A stretch of DNA of 64,000 nucleotides, taken from CAWBRT01 sp963832365. Its GTDB lineage: Bacteria; Acidobacteriota; Terriglobia; Terriglobales; Acidobacteriaceae. The DNA lies in NCBI GenBank assembly GCA_963832365.1, contig CAWHUL010000006.1, positions 1-64,000 of the forward strand, in the 5' to 3' direction. The position numbers and the translations under genes were made by a program. Of the stretch, positions 25,151 through 34,590 are shown in pieces (position 1 is the first letter of the stretch; the number at the start of each line of letters is the position of its first letter). The notes below the pieces were generated by a model that was given only the letters and a program-made list of their open reading frames with translations, ran no database searches and was not told the origin of the DNA.

Positions 25151-26662
25151 TCACACCGGCTGGCAGAATGATTCGTACACCTTGTTCTGGTTGAGCGCCT
25201 GGTACAACGCATTCTTCCGCTGCAAAAGCGCGCGGTACTTCGTAACGTTGACCTCATCGGGTTGAAACACGATTGGATCGCTGCAACACACGGCTCGAAA
25301 AGCTGCCGCGTAATCCCGCTGGAGACCGAGCGTAACCGATGCGCTCATCAGCGCCCCCAACGAAGATGCCTCGCTGTTGTCGTAACGAATCACTGTCTTG
25401 TTGAACGCGTTCGCCTGTATCTGATTGAAAAGATCGAATGCCACCAGCCCGCCCGCGACGCTGACCATCGAAATGTTTTTCACCAGGTTTTCGATCAGCG
25501 AAAGGTTGTGACCGATTTCCAGTGCGATACCTTCGAGAATGGCCCTCACCATGTCGCTGCGCCGCGTTCCCAGCGAGAGGTTGAAGAAAACACCCTTCGC
25601 CAGCGGATTCCAATACGGAGCGGCGCTTCCCTCGAAGTGCGACAGCATCATCACGCCATTCGCCCCCACGGGAGATTCGGCGGCTTCTTTGTTCATCAGG
25701 GCGTATACATCTTCGCCTTCGGGGTAGAACTGCTCCTTGAACCAGCGATGAACCGAGCCGGTATTGAAGATCCCCGCTTCGGCGATCCACTTGCCGGGTA
25801 CGGCTGCCGCGCTGCAGAGAGTGCGGCACTCGTCGTCGAACTGCGGAGCCTCCGAGTAGGCAATGACAAACGATCCTGTGCCGGTATTGGCCTCGGCATA
25901 GCCAGGGCGAAGAATGTTCAAAGCCAGCGCCGCACACTGCTGATCTCCGCCGCAGACGATCACCGGAATCCCCGCCGCCAGTCCGGTGGCCTTTGCCATT
26001 GCTGTGTCCAGGGAACCCGCGGTAGAACCGGGTGGACAAAGCTCCGGCAGCTTCGCCGCGGAAACGCCGCTGATCTTCAACATATCCTTGTCCCAGGAAA
26101 AGCTGCTGATATTCATCAGCATCGTGCGGCACGCCTGCGACCAATCTGTAACGAATGCGCCCGTCAGCAGGTAGACGACGTAATCCTGCACGCCGATCAA
26201 CTTCTCGGCCGCGGCATAGATTTCGGGACGCTCCTCGCGCAGCCACATCATCTTCGGAACCGAAAAATATGGGTCCACCCGCAGACCCGTGCGGCGATAC
26301 ATATCCCGCAAATCCATTTGCCGCAGCAACTCAGCGCACTGCGGGCGGCTGCGCTTGTCCTGCCACATGATGGCATTGTGCAAGGGCTCTCCATCGCGAT
26401 CGATGGGGATCACCGAGGCCCGTTGCGACGTAACCGCGATGGCCTCCACGCTGATGCCTCTTGCGTTCAGAAATTCGCCGGTTTGCTTCAGGCTGGCGAG
26501 CAGTGCGCTCTTCCAGGTGAAAGAACTTTGCTCGACATAGTTGTTCCCGCTGAATTCCGAGTGATACTCCTGCGAGGCGCGATTCAGTAACTTGCCGGCC
26601 CGATCGTAAAGCATCGCTTTCAGGCTGGATGTGCCGACGTCAATGACTAAGATATGTTCCAT
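25151..26662 (-). CDS. FGGY-family carbohydrate kinase (xylulokinase-like)
   Basis: This has 503 residues, full family length. N-terminal ATPase fold VIDVGTSSLKAMLYDRAG, substrate region NAIMWQDKRS and DWSQACRTML, ATP region IPVIVCGGDQQCAALAL and ANTGTGSFV, and C-terminal VAGGLVAFDLFNQIQANAF. It phosphorylates a sugar, polyol or sugar acid; the exact substrate cannot be read from sequence. It sits with a class II aldolase and a 2-hydroxyacid dehydrogenase, suggesting kinase then aldolase cleavage. Confidence 0.85.
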   Translation of the reverse strand: MEHILVIDVGTSSLKAMLYDRAGKLLNRASQEYHSEFSGNNYVEQSSFTWKSALLASLKQTGEFLNARGISVEAIAVTSQRASVIPIDRDGEPLHNAIMWQDKRSRPQCAELLRQMDLRDMYRRTGLRVDPYFSVPKMMWLREERPEIYAAAEKLIGVQDYVVYLLTGAFVTDWSQACRTMLMNISSFSWDKDMLKISGVSAAKLPELCPPGSTAGSLDTAMAKATGLAAGIPVIVCGGDQQCAALALNILRPGYAEANTGTGSFVIAYSEAPQFDDECRTLCSAAAVPGKWIAEAGIFNTGSVHRWFKEQFYPEGEDVYALMNKEAAESPVGANGVMMLSHFEGSAAPYWNPLAKGVFFNLSLGTRRSDMVRAILEGIALEIGHNLSLIENLVKNISMVSVAGGLVAFDLFNQIQANAFNKTVIRYDNSEASSLGALMSASVTLGLQRDYAAAFRAVCCSDPIVFQPDEVNVTKYRALLQRKNALYQALNQNKVYESFCQPV

Positions 26663-26713
26663 AGAGTTTCCCGGGTGCGTACAGTAGCACGGAATATAGG
26701 AGATGTCAGTCTA

Positions 26714-27208
26714 TTAGGTATCATCCTGTTGATGGCCCGGCCTTACCAGTGCTTTCGCGGATATTTCTTCTATGTCCAGTCTCATAATCATCGTGCGTTT
26801 TACCAGCTCTGCCTTGAACACGTGCTCCGGCTTCTTCGTATAGTGAGTCATGATAGCCTGCAGTGCTTCAAGTTTTTCAGGCAAGTCATCCACAAAACTC
26901 ATCCTGCCCATTCCCACGACACTCTGATACTTCATGCTGCATCCACAAGAGACGCTGTGCAAGAAAAACTCGTGCCCGATATCGGCCTGAAAACAGACAT
27001 GGTTGTTCTTCTTTAAGATATTGATCTTCTTGCCTTCGTATGCACTGTGAAAGTACAGAGATGACAATCCATCCTTCCCAAAACCGAAGTTCATGGTCAC
27101 AATATAGGGCACATTGTCATCGCACATGGCTATACGGCATACATCAGCTTCTTGAAGGATGTGCATGATCGCTGATGGATCTTCAATCTGTCTGTCTGTT
27201 CTTCTCAC
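26714..27208 (-). CDS. pyridoxamine 5'-phosphate oxidase family protein (NimA-like)
   Basis: This has 164 residues and a split-barrel flavin/haem-binding fold: LQEADVCRIAMCDDNVPYIVTMNFGF, LYFHSAYEGKKINILKKNNHVCFQADIG, SMKYQSVVGMGRMSFVDD. It is typical of the NimA/5-nitroimidazole reductase-like group. Function here unknown; perhaps FMN- or haem-dependent detoxification. The strand and spacing fit the surrounding run, but base composition near it looks less GC-rich than its neighbours. Confidence 0.8.
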   Translation of the reverse strand: MRRTDRQIEDPSAIMHILQEADVCRIAMCDDNVPYIVTMNFGFGKDGLSSLYFHSAYEGKKINILKKNNHVCFQADIGHEFFLHSVSCGCSMKYQSVVGMGRMSFVDDLPEKLEALQAIMTHYTKKPEHVFKAELVKRTMIMRLDIEEISAKALVRPGHQQDDT

Positions 27209-27240
27209 GAGGCCCCCATACTAATCCGCTATGTACTTAG

Positions 27241-27390
27241 CAGGCTGCTGAAAAACCCGTACTCGTGTCATCCTGAGGTCGCGCCGATTTTGCGCGTCCG
27301 AAGGATATGCTTTGCTTCCAGCGCGCGCAAACAGCAGATCCTTCGCGCTGCTCAGGATGACACCTCAAAGAATAGTTCTTCAGCAGCCTG
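27241..27390. mobile_element. MITE-like element with 12-bp terminal inverted repeats
   Basis: CAGGCTGCTGAA (27241-27252) and TTCAGCAGCCTG (27379-27390) are perfect terminal repeats. Inside is a second palindrome, GTCATCCTGAG...CTCAGGATGAC. About 150 bases, no coding capacity. It lies between the NimA-like gene and the aldolase. Confidence 0.8.
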
Positions 27391-27415
27391 TTCGATCTAC
27401 CTTTTGCAAAACTGG

Positions 27416-28252
27416 TCATGCCGACCGGAACATGGTCGCGTACTTGTTCACCACTTCCTTGATGTATCCGACTTCCTTCAGCGCCAACTGCGACAGGTGA
27501 TAGTTCTTTCCCGATTCCAGCAAGGCTTTCACCTTCTCCACCGTATAGAAGGAGATTTCGGTGTTGACGTTGATCTTGGCGATGCCATTTCGGATGCACT
27601 CCCGAACGATCTCCTCCGGCGTGCCGGAGCCTCCGTGCAGTACCAGCGGAATATCAACCGCCGCCGCGATCTTCTTCAGCACTCCCACATCAATCTTCGG
27701 CGTGCCTTTATACATTCCATGAACCGTGCCGATGGAAACCGCCAGGGCGTCGATGCCGGTGCGCGCCACAAACTGGCCAGCCTGCCCAGGGTTGGTGTAA
27801 ATCTCTTCGCCTGATTCTTCGTTGGAGTGTTCTCCGCCCGCCAGCGCCCCTAGCTCCGCTTCAACACTGACACCGGCCGCGTGAGCCATGGCAACCACCT
27901 GGGCGGTTGCTTCCATGTTCTTTTCAAACGGCAGGCTCGACCCGTCAAACATCACCGAAGTGAATCCGGCCCTGATCGCCTTGACAATATTGTCGAAGGA
28001 TTTGCAATGGTCCAGATGCAGAACCAGCGGGATGTCGACCCTCCGGGCCATGGCGTTCACCACGCCAACGACGTCGTCAAGTCCCATGTTCGGCAGGTAG
28101 GCTTCGCCGAAAGCAACAATTGTGGGATATCCGAGCTCCTGTCCCGCCTCGATGACTCCGCGAATTGTTTCGTAGTTGTAGACATTGAAAGAGCCGACGG
28201 CATACCTGCCGCGCCGGGCCTCTTTCAGCATTGCGGAAAAGTTGACCATCAT
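27416..28252 (-). CDS. class II fructose/tagatose-bisphosphate-type aldolase
   Basis: This has about 278 residues. ATG 28252 overlaps the stop of the upstream dehydrogenase (ATGATG), so they are coupled; ATG 28273 is an in-frame alternative. Class II motifs: AVGSFNVYNYETIRGV, PLVLHLDHCKSFDNIVKAIRAGFTSVMFDGS (catalytic Asp, Zn His), and a Zn-binding VHGMYKG and LVLHGGSGTPEE. This GatY/KbaY/Fba group cleaves ketose phosphates to dihydroxyacetone phosphate and an aldehyde. It is next to the kinase, so it likely cleaves that kinase's product. Confidence 0.85.
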   Translation of the reverse strand: MMVNFSAMLKEARRGRYAVGSFNVYNYETIRGVIEAGQELGYPTIVAFGEAYLPNMGLDDVVGVVNAMARRVDIPLVLHLDHCKSFDNIVKAIRAGFTSVMFDGSSLPFEKNMEATAQVVAMAHAAGVSVEAELGALAGGEHSNEESGEEIYTNPGQAGQFVARTGIDALAVSIGTVHGMYKGTPKIDVGVLKKIAAAVDIPLVLHGGSGTPEEIVRECIRNGIAKINVNTEISFYTVEKVKALLESGKNYHLSQLALKEVGYIKEVVNKYATMFRSA

Positions 28253-29346
28253 TGTTGGATACCTGCCAGCCATGTCTTGAATTCGGGCCGCTCCAGCACT
28301 TCCTTGTTGACGACAAACCGCGGCTTTTTGCCCGTGAGAAGCATGGCGATATCTTCCATCAGAATCTCCGGCGAACGCGAAAGAGCTTCGCGGGTAGTGC
28401 CGGCGATGTGGGTCGTCAAAGTTACGTTGTCGAGCATAAGGAACGGGCTATCCGGCTTGAGCGGTTCGTCCGGAAACACATCCAACCCCGCGCCGGCGAT
28501 TCGCTTCTCTTTCAGCGCGGCAGCCAATGCGTTGGCGTCGATCATCCCGGCCCGCGCGGTATTCACCACGTAAGCGGTCGATTTCATCAATGCCAGTTCC
28601 TTTTCGCCAACCATGTTCTTCGTGGCTTCGCTCATGCGAGCATGCAGGGTCACGAAATCGCTTTCCTTAAACAGGCTCTCTTTGTCCACGGGCACGCAGC
28701 CCGCCGCGCGCACATCCTCGGGCTTCACAAAGGGATCGTAAACCAGCCGGATGACCCCGAACCCGGACAGCTTCTGGGCAACCAGCCGGCCAATATAGCC
28801 GAAGCCGATGATGCCGACCTTCTTGCCCTTCAATTCCGGAACCCAGTCAGAGTTCGAAAACGTCTTTCTCCACTGGCCGCTTTTGATGGCAAAGTGCGCC
28901 CGTGCAATATTGCGGCACTCCGCAAGCATCATGCCGACCGCGAAATCAGAGACCGCTTCGGCGTTGCGTCCTTCGATATTGAAAACCACGATGCCGCGCT
29001 TTGTGGCTTCGGCAACATTGACATTTTCGACGCCCGCACGCGACACGCCCGCAATGCGCAGCTTGGGCATGGCATCGAAGACCTTGGAAGAGATGGGAAC
29101 AAACAACCCGGCCAACAGTTCCACGTCCTTTCCGTGCTCAAGGATCAGCGAATCGACTACCTCGACTTCAGGTCCCTTCTTTTCCACGATCAGACGCCGG
29201 TCCTGAAGCTTCGGCCAACTTGTTTCCCAATCGCCGACTTTGGTCTCTGCCAGTGCGTCTCCCAGATACTTCTCCGCGGCGAGTTTGAATTCGCTGCCCA
29301 GAATCATGGCATCCCCGATGAGGAGGGCTTTAATCGATTTCTTCAT
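28249..29346 (-). CDS. D-isomer-specific 2-hydroxyacid dehydrogenase
   Basis: ATG 29346 (MKKSIKALLIGDAMILG) follows GAGGAACGTT; an in-frame upstream ATG has no such site. It has 365 residues. NAD site GFGYIGRLVAQKL, catalytic Arg in NTARAGMIDANAL, Glu in DVFPDEP and His in TTHIAGTTREA. N-terminal extension typical of phosphoglycerate-dehydrogenase-like enzymes of sugar-acid operons. It is translationally coupled to the aldolase. Likely oxidises or reduces a 2-hydroxy sugar acid. Confidence 0.85.
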   Translation of the reverse strand: MKKSIKALLIGDAMILGSEFKLAAEKYLGDALAETKVGDWETSWPKLQDRRLIVEKKGPEVEVVDSLILEHGKDVELLAGLFVPISSKVFDAMPKLRIAGVSRAGVENVNVAEATKRGIVVFNIEGRNAEAVSDFAVGMMLAECRNIARAHFAIKSGQWRKTFSNSDWVPELKGKKVGIIGFGYIGRLVAQKLSGFGVIRLVYDPFVKPEDVRAAGCVPVDKESLFKESDFVTLHARMSEATKNMVGEKELALMKSTAYVVNTARAGMIDANALAAALKEKRIAGAGLDVFPDEPLKPDSPFLMLDNVTLTTHIAGTTREALSRSPEILMEDIAMLLTGKKPRFVVNKEVLERPEFKTWLAGIQQ

Positions 29347-29394
29347 AACGTTCCTCGCTAATGTGGTGTTCTCTAGCGGCTGCACCCGCTGGCT

Positions 29395-30054
29395 TTATGC
29401 AACGACCGTGCCGGCGAACCTCGCGCCCATTTGGAAGGCTTTTTCGCAATCCTGCGGAAACACTTGCTTGCGCCTCGCCGCTTTTTCTTCCACATTGTAG
29501 CGTTCCGCCACCAGCTTCGAGTAGTCATCGAACTGGTAGGTATCGAAGCAGCAAAGCGTCTCTGAGGCGCCGAGCATCCGTTGCAAGAATTCTTCATTCA
29601 GCAGGAGATGGTTCCGGTATCCCCGCTCGATCATCACCTGCTCGGTCACATTCATCGCATAGATGATGCCGGTATTTATCTTCCTGGGAAAGAGTGTCTC
29701 CGCCGCAAGGCTATACTTCAGATACGGAAACAGCAGACGCTCCATGAACGATTTCATCTCGCCGGAAACTGTCCCAAAGTAGATCGGCGAGCCCAGAATA
29801 ATCGCATCGGCGTCTACGATCTCTTTCAGGATTGGCGTCAAGTCATCCTGTGCCGCGCACTTGCCATAGCTTGGGCCGCCTCTTGTTTTGCAGGCAAAGC
29901 AGCTCTTGCAGCCGGTATATTTCAGATCATACAAGTGGACAAGTTTCGTTTCCGCACCCTTGGACGCTGCTCCTTCCAGAGCTTTCTGTAGCAGGGTTGC
30001 CGTGTTCCATGTCTTTCGCGGACTTCCGTTGAATGCCATCACCTTCATTTGCAA
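29395..30054 (-). CDS. NADPH-dependent FMN reductase / flavodoxin-family protein
   Basis: This has 219 residues. Flavodoxin-like FMN site FNGSPRKTWNTATLLQKALEGA (6-30), then YTGCKSCFACK...GKCAAQDDL, the Cys pattern of the iron-sulphur-flavoprotein/NAD(P)H-oxidoreductase group, and GSPIYFGTVSGEMKSFMERL. It is a flavin electron carrier or quinone/aldehyde reductase, 48 bases upstream of the dehydrogenase in the same run. Confidence 0.8.
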   Translation of the reverse strand: MQMKVMAFNGSPRKTWNTATLLQKALEGAASKGAETKLVHLYDLKYTGCKSCFACKTRGGPSYGKCAAQDDLTPILKEIVDADAIILGSPIYFGTVSGEMKSFMERLLFPYLKYSLAAETLFPRKINTGIIYAMNVTEQVMIERGYRNHLLLNEEFLQRMLGASETLCCFDTYQFDDYSKLVAERYNVEEKAARRKQVFPQDCEKAFQMGARFAGTVVA

Positions 30055-30098
30055 TACCTCGTAAGAAGAATAATGAGTAATGAGTCGCCCTCACCCTG

Positions 30099-31158
30099 CT
30101 ATGCGTGCACCTGCGAGATCTTCTTCCTGTTGCACTGTTTCGCGAGCACGCTCACGGCATAGTCGATCTCGGCGCGCGAGACATCTTTGTGCGTAACCAG
30201 GCGCACCAGGTATTTGCCATATTCACTCGCCTTTACGTTGCTCGCTTTCAGCTCGTCGATGAACTCGGCAGCCTTTATTCCGAGAGGAGAAACATCGAAT
30301 ATGACAATGTTGGTTTGCACGCTTGATAGATCGATCTTCACCTTGGTATTAGCGACCGCTTCGCCAAGGATGCGCGCGTGCAGATGGTCTTCGAGCCAGA
30401 CGATCTACCATCGTGGTGAGCGCCACAATGCCGGCCGCGGCCAGAATGCCTGCCTGCCGCATCGAGCCGCCGAGTACGCTCCGCGCACGGCGCGCCTGGA
30501 AAATGAAATCGCGGGTTCCAACCAGCATCGACCCTACGGGCGCAGCCAATCCCTTCGTTAGGCAAAACTGCATCGAATCCGCATGTTGAGCAAGCGTCGC
30601 CGCCGTGATGCCCTGGGCTACCGCGGCATTGAAAATGCGCGCTCCGTCCATGTGGACCGGCACAGAGTATTTGCTCGCCAGCCGCTTGATCGCCTCCAGC
30701 TCCGCCGGCGTGTAATACGTGCCGCCTGCCCGGTTGTGAGTGTTCTCGACCGCGATCAGCGCCGTGCGTGAAACATTCCTCTTCTTGTCGCTCTTAATGA
30801 AGTCCTCAATCAACTCGGGCGTGAGTTTGCCGTGGACGGCTGCAACCGGGAGCGGCTGCGCGCCAGACAGTCCTGAGATCGCGCCTGCTTCTGCGCCGTA
30901 AATATGCGCCGTAGCCTCGCAAATAACGGTGTCGCACTTCCGGGTATGCACCATAATGGCGGCCTGGTTTCCCATGGTGCCGCTGGCCACGAACATGCCT
31001 TCTTCCTTGCCGGTCATTTGCGCCGCCAGTTCCTCGAGCTTGCGCACCGTTGGGTCCTCTCCGTAGCCGTCGTCCCCCACTTCGGCATTGAACATTGCCA
31101 ATCGCATTTCGGGGGTAGGTTTCGTGATGGTGTCGCTTCGCAGGTCAATCATTTCCAT
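30099..31158 (-). CDS. ltaE: low-specificity L-threonine aldolase, one indel
   Basis: The PLP enzyme splits L-threonine/allo-threonine and other beta-hydroxy amino acids to glycine plus an aldehyde. ATG 31158 (MEMIDLRSDTITKPT) is the likely start. Motifs: SDTITKPTPEMR, VGDDGYGEDPTVRKLE, TAHIYGAEAG, HMDGARIFNAA, and PLP Lys in QFCLTKGLAAPVGS. The frame breaks at 30396-30397. Removing one base joins VDRL to LEDHLHARILGEAVANTKVK and the C-terminal domain ending at 30099, about 352 residues in all. The glycine and aldehyde produced fit the glyoxylate and aldehyde-oxidase genes nearby. Confidence 0.85.
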
Positions 31159-31337
31159 AAACGCCCAATCCTCGCTTTTATTCAACTTGTGCTGTCGCGT
31201 AAGGCATGCCCCGCGAAGGAGCCGGGCTTCAGCTCCGACGTTGCTGGCACTGGCTATTTTGAGACCGCTCTAGTGTATCCCGGAGCTGTCAATCGAGCGT
31301 ATGACTGCGATCACAACAGGTGGGATTCGGAACCGGG

Positions 31338-31520
31338 GTGCCCCAGGTTCCGCGCCGCCAAGAAACTCTTTTGAGACATTCCGCGTAGCTTGGCTGGCTG
31401 TGCCGCCTGTAGCGAAAGGCTGCTTTGGTTGTTCGGCCCTAACCTGGGTTGGCGGGTTGCGCTTCGGCCATAGCCGCACGCCGGGTGCCCCAGGTTCGCC
31501 AGCCTTTGGCTAACCTGGGG
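31338..31520. repeat. CCCCAGGTT palindromic repeats
   Basis: CCCCAGGTT (31488-31496) and AACCTGGGG (31512-31520) form a 9-bp stem with an inner GCCA/TGGC. A related GGGTGCCCCAGGTTCC unit occurs at 31337-31352. The whole gap 31186-31552 holds no gene. Confidence 0.6.
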
Positions 31521-31552
31521 TAGTTTGGAACCGCACTAACGCGCTTCCCAAC

Positions 31553-33202
31553 TTACTTCTTCCGCCGCACGATCGGTGCCGGGGTTCCCTGGATCAAGAC
31601 GTTGACGCACGCCGGTTTGCCGCTGGCGAATGCCCTCTCCAGTGCGCCGGACAAATCCTCGATCTTCACCACGAACTCGCCGTGGCCGCCCAAGGCACTG
31701 GCGACCAGGTCGTAACGGGTCGCCTGCGCCAGCGTGCAGCCCAGCGCCCGCGGCTCACCGAAATCGCGCACCTGAATCTGGTACTCGGCGTTCCACCTGG
31801 CATCGTTGCCGACAACCGCCACGAACGGCAGCTTATTGCGCACGGCAGTGTCGAACTCCGCCATGTGGAAACCAAATGTGCCATCGCCCATAACGGTCAG
31901 AACGGGGCTGTTCGGGCATGCTTTCTTGGCTCCGATGGCGAACGGAATCGCCGACCCGATGGCTCCGGCAAAGCCGTTGATGATCCTCCGCGGCGCTTTC
32001 AATACGGCCTGGGCCCACTGCCCGACTTCGCCGCCATCGCAGACGAATATGGAATCGGCATGGCGGTCCAGAAACGGTTGCAGAGCAAGGCACATCGCCG
32101 TGGACTGCATCCCGCCATTCTGCGGAAATGCTGCCGCATCCGATCCCCATGGACGGTAATCGATTGCCGCCTGCACCTCCGCCGCCCATTGCTTGTGATC
32201 GCCCGCGCCACCCTCTGCCGCCGCCTGCATCAAAGCGTTCGCCGCGCTGCAGGCGTCGGCAACCGCCGACAGGATCAAGCGCTCCTTTTGCGTCCGTGAC
32301 ACGCGCGCCAGCAGATCGACGTCCGGCTCGATCGCAATCCATCGGCATTGCGGTGCCATGGCCGGCGCTTTGCCGAAGCGCAAAGTGAAGTCCAGCGCCT
32401 TGCCGAGCAACACAATCAGATCGCACTCCGCAAGGATATCGGCGATGGCTCCCAGACCCGGATCGTTGACGCCGCGCGGACTCTCCATCACCACCACCGG
32501 CACACCCAAAGCCTGCCGCAACCCGTCGACCACTTTGCGTCCCGAGGGTGTGGCCAGGAAAGGAGGCGCAATCACCAGTGGCCGCTTCGCACTGGCGATC
32601 TCCTGCACAATCGCCCGCGCCGCTGCCGGCGCTAGCGCCTGCGGCTCCGCCGCGAACTCCGTGGCCTCGGGGCGGCTTCCGCTGAATTCGGCCTCCAGCA
32701 CGTCTGACGGCAGGCTCAGATGAACCGGACCGGGACGTCCCGATTGCGCAATCCGAAAGGCACGCGCAAGGTCCTTCGGCAACGTGGCCGTGGATTGTGC
32801 TGTCCAGGATGCCTTGGTCACCGGCGCGGCCATTTCCGCCTGCTTCATTTCCTGGAATGCACCCAGCCCAAGCTCGCGCAACGGCGCGTGCCCGGAGAGC
32901 AGCACCACCGGCATTTCCCCGCATTTGGCGGTGTACAAAGCGCTGATCGCATTGGCATGTCCGGGTCCTCCGGTCACCATTGCGACGCCGACTTTGCCGG
33001 TCATGCGCGCCCAGGCATCGGCCATGTGAACGGTCGCGCCCTCTTGGCGAACGTGAATGAGTTCGATTTCGTCCTTGTTATCCACGGCAGCATCGAAAAC
33101 CGACATGACGTGATTTCCGGACAGGGTGAAGATCGTCCGTGTACCCGCAACTTTCATGGCTTCGAGCAGCGCGTCTGCTCCCCGCATTGCTGTGCGCTTC
33201 AT
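31553..33202 (-). CDS. thiamine-diphosphate-dependent enzyme (acetolactate-synthase-like)
   Basis: This has 549 residues and the three-domain TPP decarboxylase fold. Catalytic Glu is in HVRQEGATVHMADAWARM (about 52), and the cofactor motif GDGTFGFHMAEFDTAVRNKLPFVAVVGN matches GDG-(25-30)-N. There is no FAD-domain hallmark I can use to pick a reaction. Candidates are acetolactate synthase, glyoxylate carboligase-like or oxalyl/2-hydroxyacyl-CoA decarboxylase-like. It is the first gene of the 13-gene minus-strand run. A glyoxylate-carboligase-like role would supply tartronate semialdehyde for garR, but this is speculation. Confidence 0.8.
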   Translation of the reverse strand: MKRTAMRGADALLEAMKVAGTRTIFTLSGNHVMSVFDAAVDNKDEIELIHVRQEGATVHMADAWARMTGKVGVAMVTGGPGHANAISALYTAKCGEMPVVLLSGHAPLRELGLGAFQEMKQAEMAAPVTKASWTAQSTATLPKDLARAFRIAQSGRPGPVHLSLPSDVLEAEFSGSRPEATEFAAEPQALAPAAARAIVQEIASAKRPLVIAPPFLATPSGRKVVDGLRQALGVPVVVMESPRGVNDPGLGAIADILAECDLIVLLGKALDFTLRFGKAPAMAPQCRWIAIEPDVDLLARVSRTQKERLILSAVADACSAANALMQAAAEGGAGDHKQWAAEVQAAIDYRPWGSDAAAFPQNGGMQSTAMCLALQPFLDRHADSIFVCDGGEVGQWAQAVLKAPRRIINGFAGAIGSAIPFAIGAKKACPNSPVLTVMGDGTFGFHMAEFDTAVRNKLPFVAVVGNDARWNAEYQIQVRDFGEPRALGCTLAQATRYDLVASALGGHGEFVVKIEDLSGALERAFASGKPACVNVLIQGTPAPIVRRKK

Positions 33203-33338
33203 AGTGATTTCTTTTCTCGCTTCTTAATGCGTTCGTGAAATATACAGAACTTGAATTGATATGATGGGTCGAACTGTAATGTTAGGGAAGTAGGTTGCGG
33301 CGGTCAATAGCTGAACACCTCCCACTGTCTGCATTCTC

Positions 33339-34505
33339 GTGAAACTATCCTTTGATGCCATCGTTTTAGGTGCAGGCGCCGCCGGACTGATGTGTGCCAT
33401 CGAGGCCGGCAAGCGAGGCCGCCGCGTATGCCTGCATGACCACGCGCCCCGTATCGGCAAAAAAATTCTCATCTCCGGCGGCGGACGTTGCAATTTCACG
33501 AACGTCTATTGCGGGCCGGAGAACTTCATCTCCGCCAACCCGCACTTCGCCAAATCGGCGCTCGCCCGCTACACGCCCGAAGATTTCATTGCGCTGGTCG
33601 ACAAGCACTCCATCGCCTATCACGAAAAGACTTTGGGACAGCTTTTCTGCGACGGCTCCGCCCAGCAGATTCTCACCATGCTTGAGGAAGAGTGCCGCCG
33701 CGCCGGCGTCCGTATCGTCACCGGAAGCGAGATCCGCGAGGTCTCGCGCCCAGAGCATTTCGTCGTTCGCACCGATTCGGATGAGTTCCATGCTCCCGCG
33801 CTGGTGGTGGCCACCGGCGGGCTCTCGATTCCGAAGCTGGGCGCCACCGCATTCGGCTATGAACTGGCGCGTCAGTTCGGGCTGCGCGTCCAGCCGTGTC
33901 GTCCCGCGCTGGTTCCGCTGCTGTTTGGCGAACCGGATCGGCAACGCTGGTGCGATCTTGCTGGAGTCTCCCTCGGCGTGACCGCGTCCATAGCGCGCCG
34001 GCGCTTCGCGGAAAAAATGCTCATCACCCATCGCGGCCTCAGCGGTCCGGCTATCCTTCAACTCTCCTCTTACTGGTGCAAGCCGGAGGCAGTCGTACTC
34101 GACTTGGCGCCGGCCCAGGAAGTAATTACGCCTATGCTGGCGCAAAGCGGAGGCCGCGATACGGCTTCGGCGCGAACCGCGCTCCGGCAGGCGTTGCCTG
34201 CCCGCTTTGCCGATCGCTGGCTGGATGCAAATTCACCGAATGATTGGAGCAATCGCTCCCTTGCCGAGTTGGAGCGCCGCCTTCATCATTGGGAGGTTAT
34301 TCCCTCGGACACCGAAGGCTATGAGAAAGCCGAGGTCACTGCCGGAGGGGTGGATACCGCCGAACTTTCGGCGAAAACCATGGAAAGTCACAAGGTGCCG
34401 GGTCTGTACTTCATCGGTGAGGTGGTGGATGTAACCGGACAGCTTGGAGGCTTCAACTTCCAGTGGGCTTGGTCGTCGGGATTCTGCGCCGGGCAGGCAG
34501 TTTAG
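33339..34505 (+). CDS. BaiN/HI0933-family FAD-dependent oxidoreductase
   Basis: This has 388 residues, starting at GTG 33339. FAD site VLGAGAAGLMCAIEAGKRG (about 9-27), then RIGKKILISGGGRCNFTN, the family signature, and LVVATGGLSIPKLGATAFGYELARQ. C-terminal LYFIGEVVDVTGQLGGFNFQWAWSSGFCAG. HI0933/YhiN proteins are flavoproteins of uncertain substrate; some are annotated 3-dehydro-bile-acid reductases. Divergent from the TPP enzyme. Confidence 0.9.
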   Translation: MKLSFDAIVLGAGAAGLMCAIEAGKRGRRVCLHDHAPRIGKKILISGGGRCNFTNVYCGPENFISANPHFAKSALARYTPEDFIALVDKHSIAYHEKTLGQLFCDGSAQQILTMLEEECRRAGVRIVTGSEIREVSRPEHFVVRTDSDEFHAPALVVATGGLSIPKLGATAFGYELARQFGLRVQPCRPALVPLLFGEPDRQRWCDLAGVSLGVTASIARRRFAEKMLITHRGLSGPAILQLSSYWCKPEAVVLDLAPAQEVITPMLAQSGGRDTASARTALRQALPARFADRWLDANSPNDWSNRSLAELERRLHHWEVIPSDTEGYEKAEVTAGGVDTAELSAKTMESHKVPGLYFIGEVVDVTGQLGGFNFQWAWSSGFCAGQAV

Positions 34506-34536
34506 ACCGACTCCGCGGAAGGTATGCCCCCGGAAC
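34502..34536. repeat. TTAGACCG...CGCGGAAGG dispersed motif, copy 3
   Basis: TTTAGACCGACTCCGCGGAA followed by GGTATGCCCCC, starting at the stop codon of the BaiN gene. Copy of the motif at 6113. Confidence 0.5.
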
Positions 34537-34590
34537 ATAGCTGGGTTTCAAGTCTGGCAGGATGATCCGCAGTGATATCCAATGTGGAGG

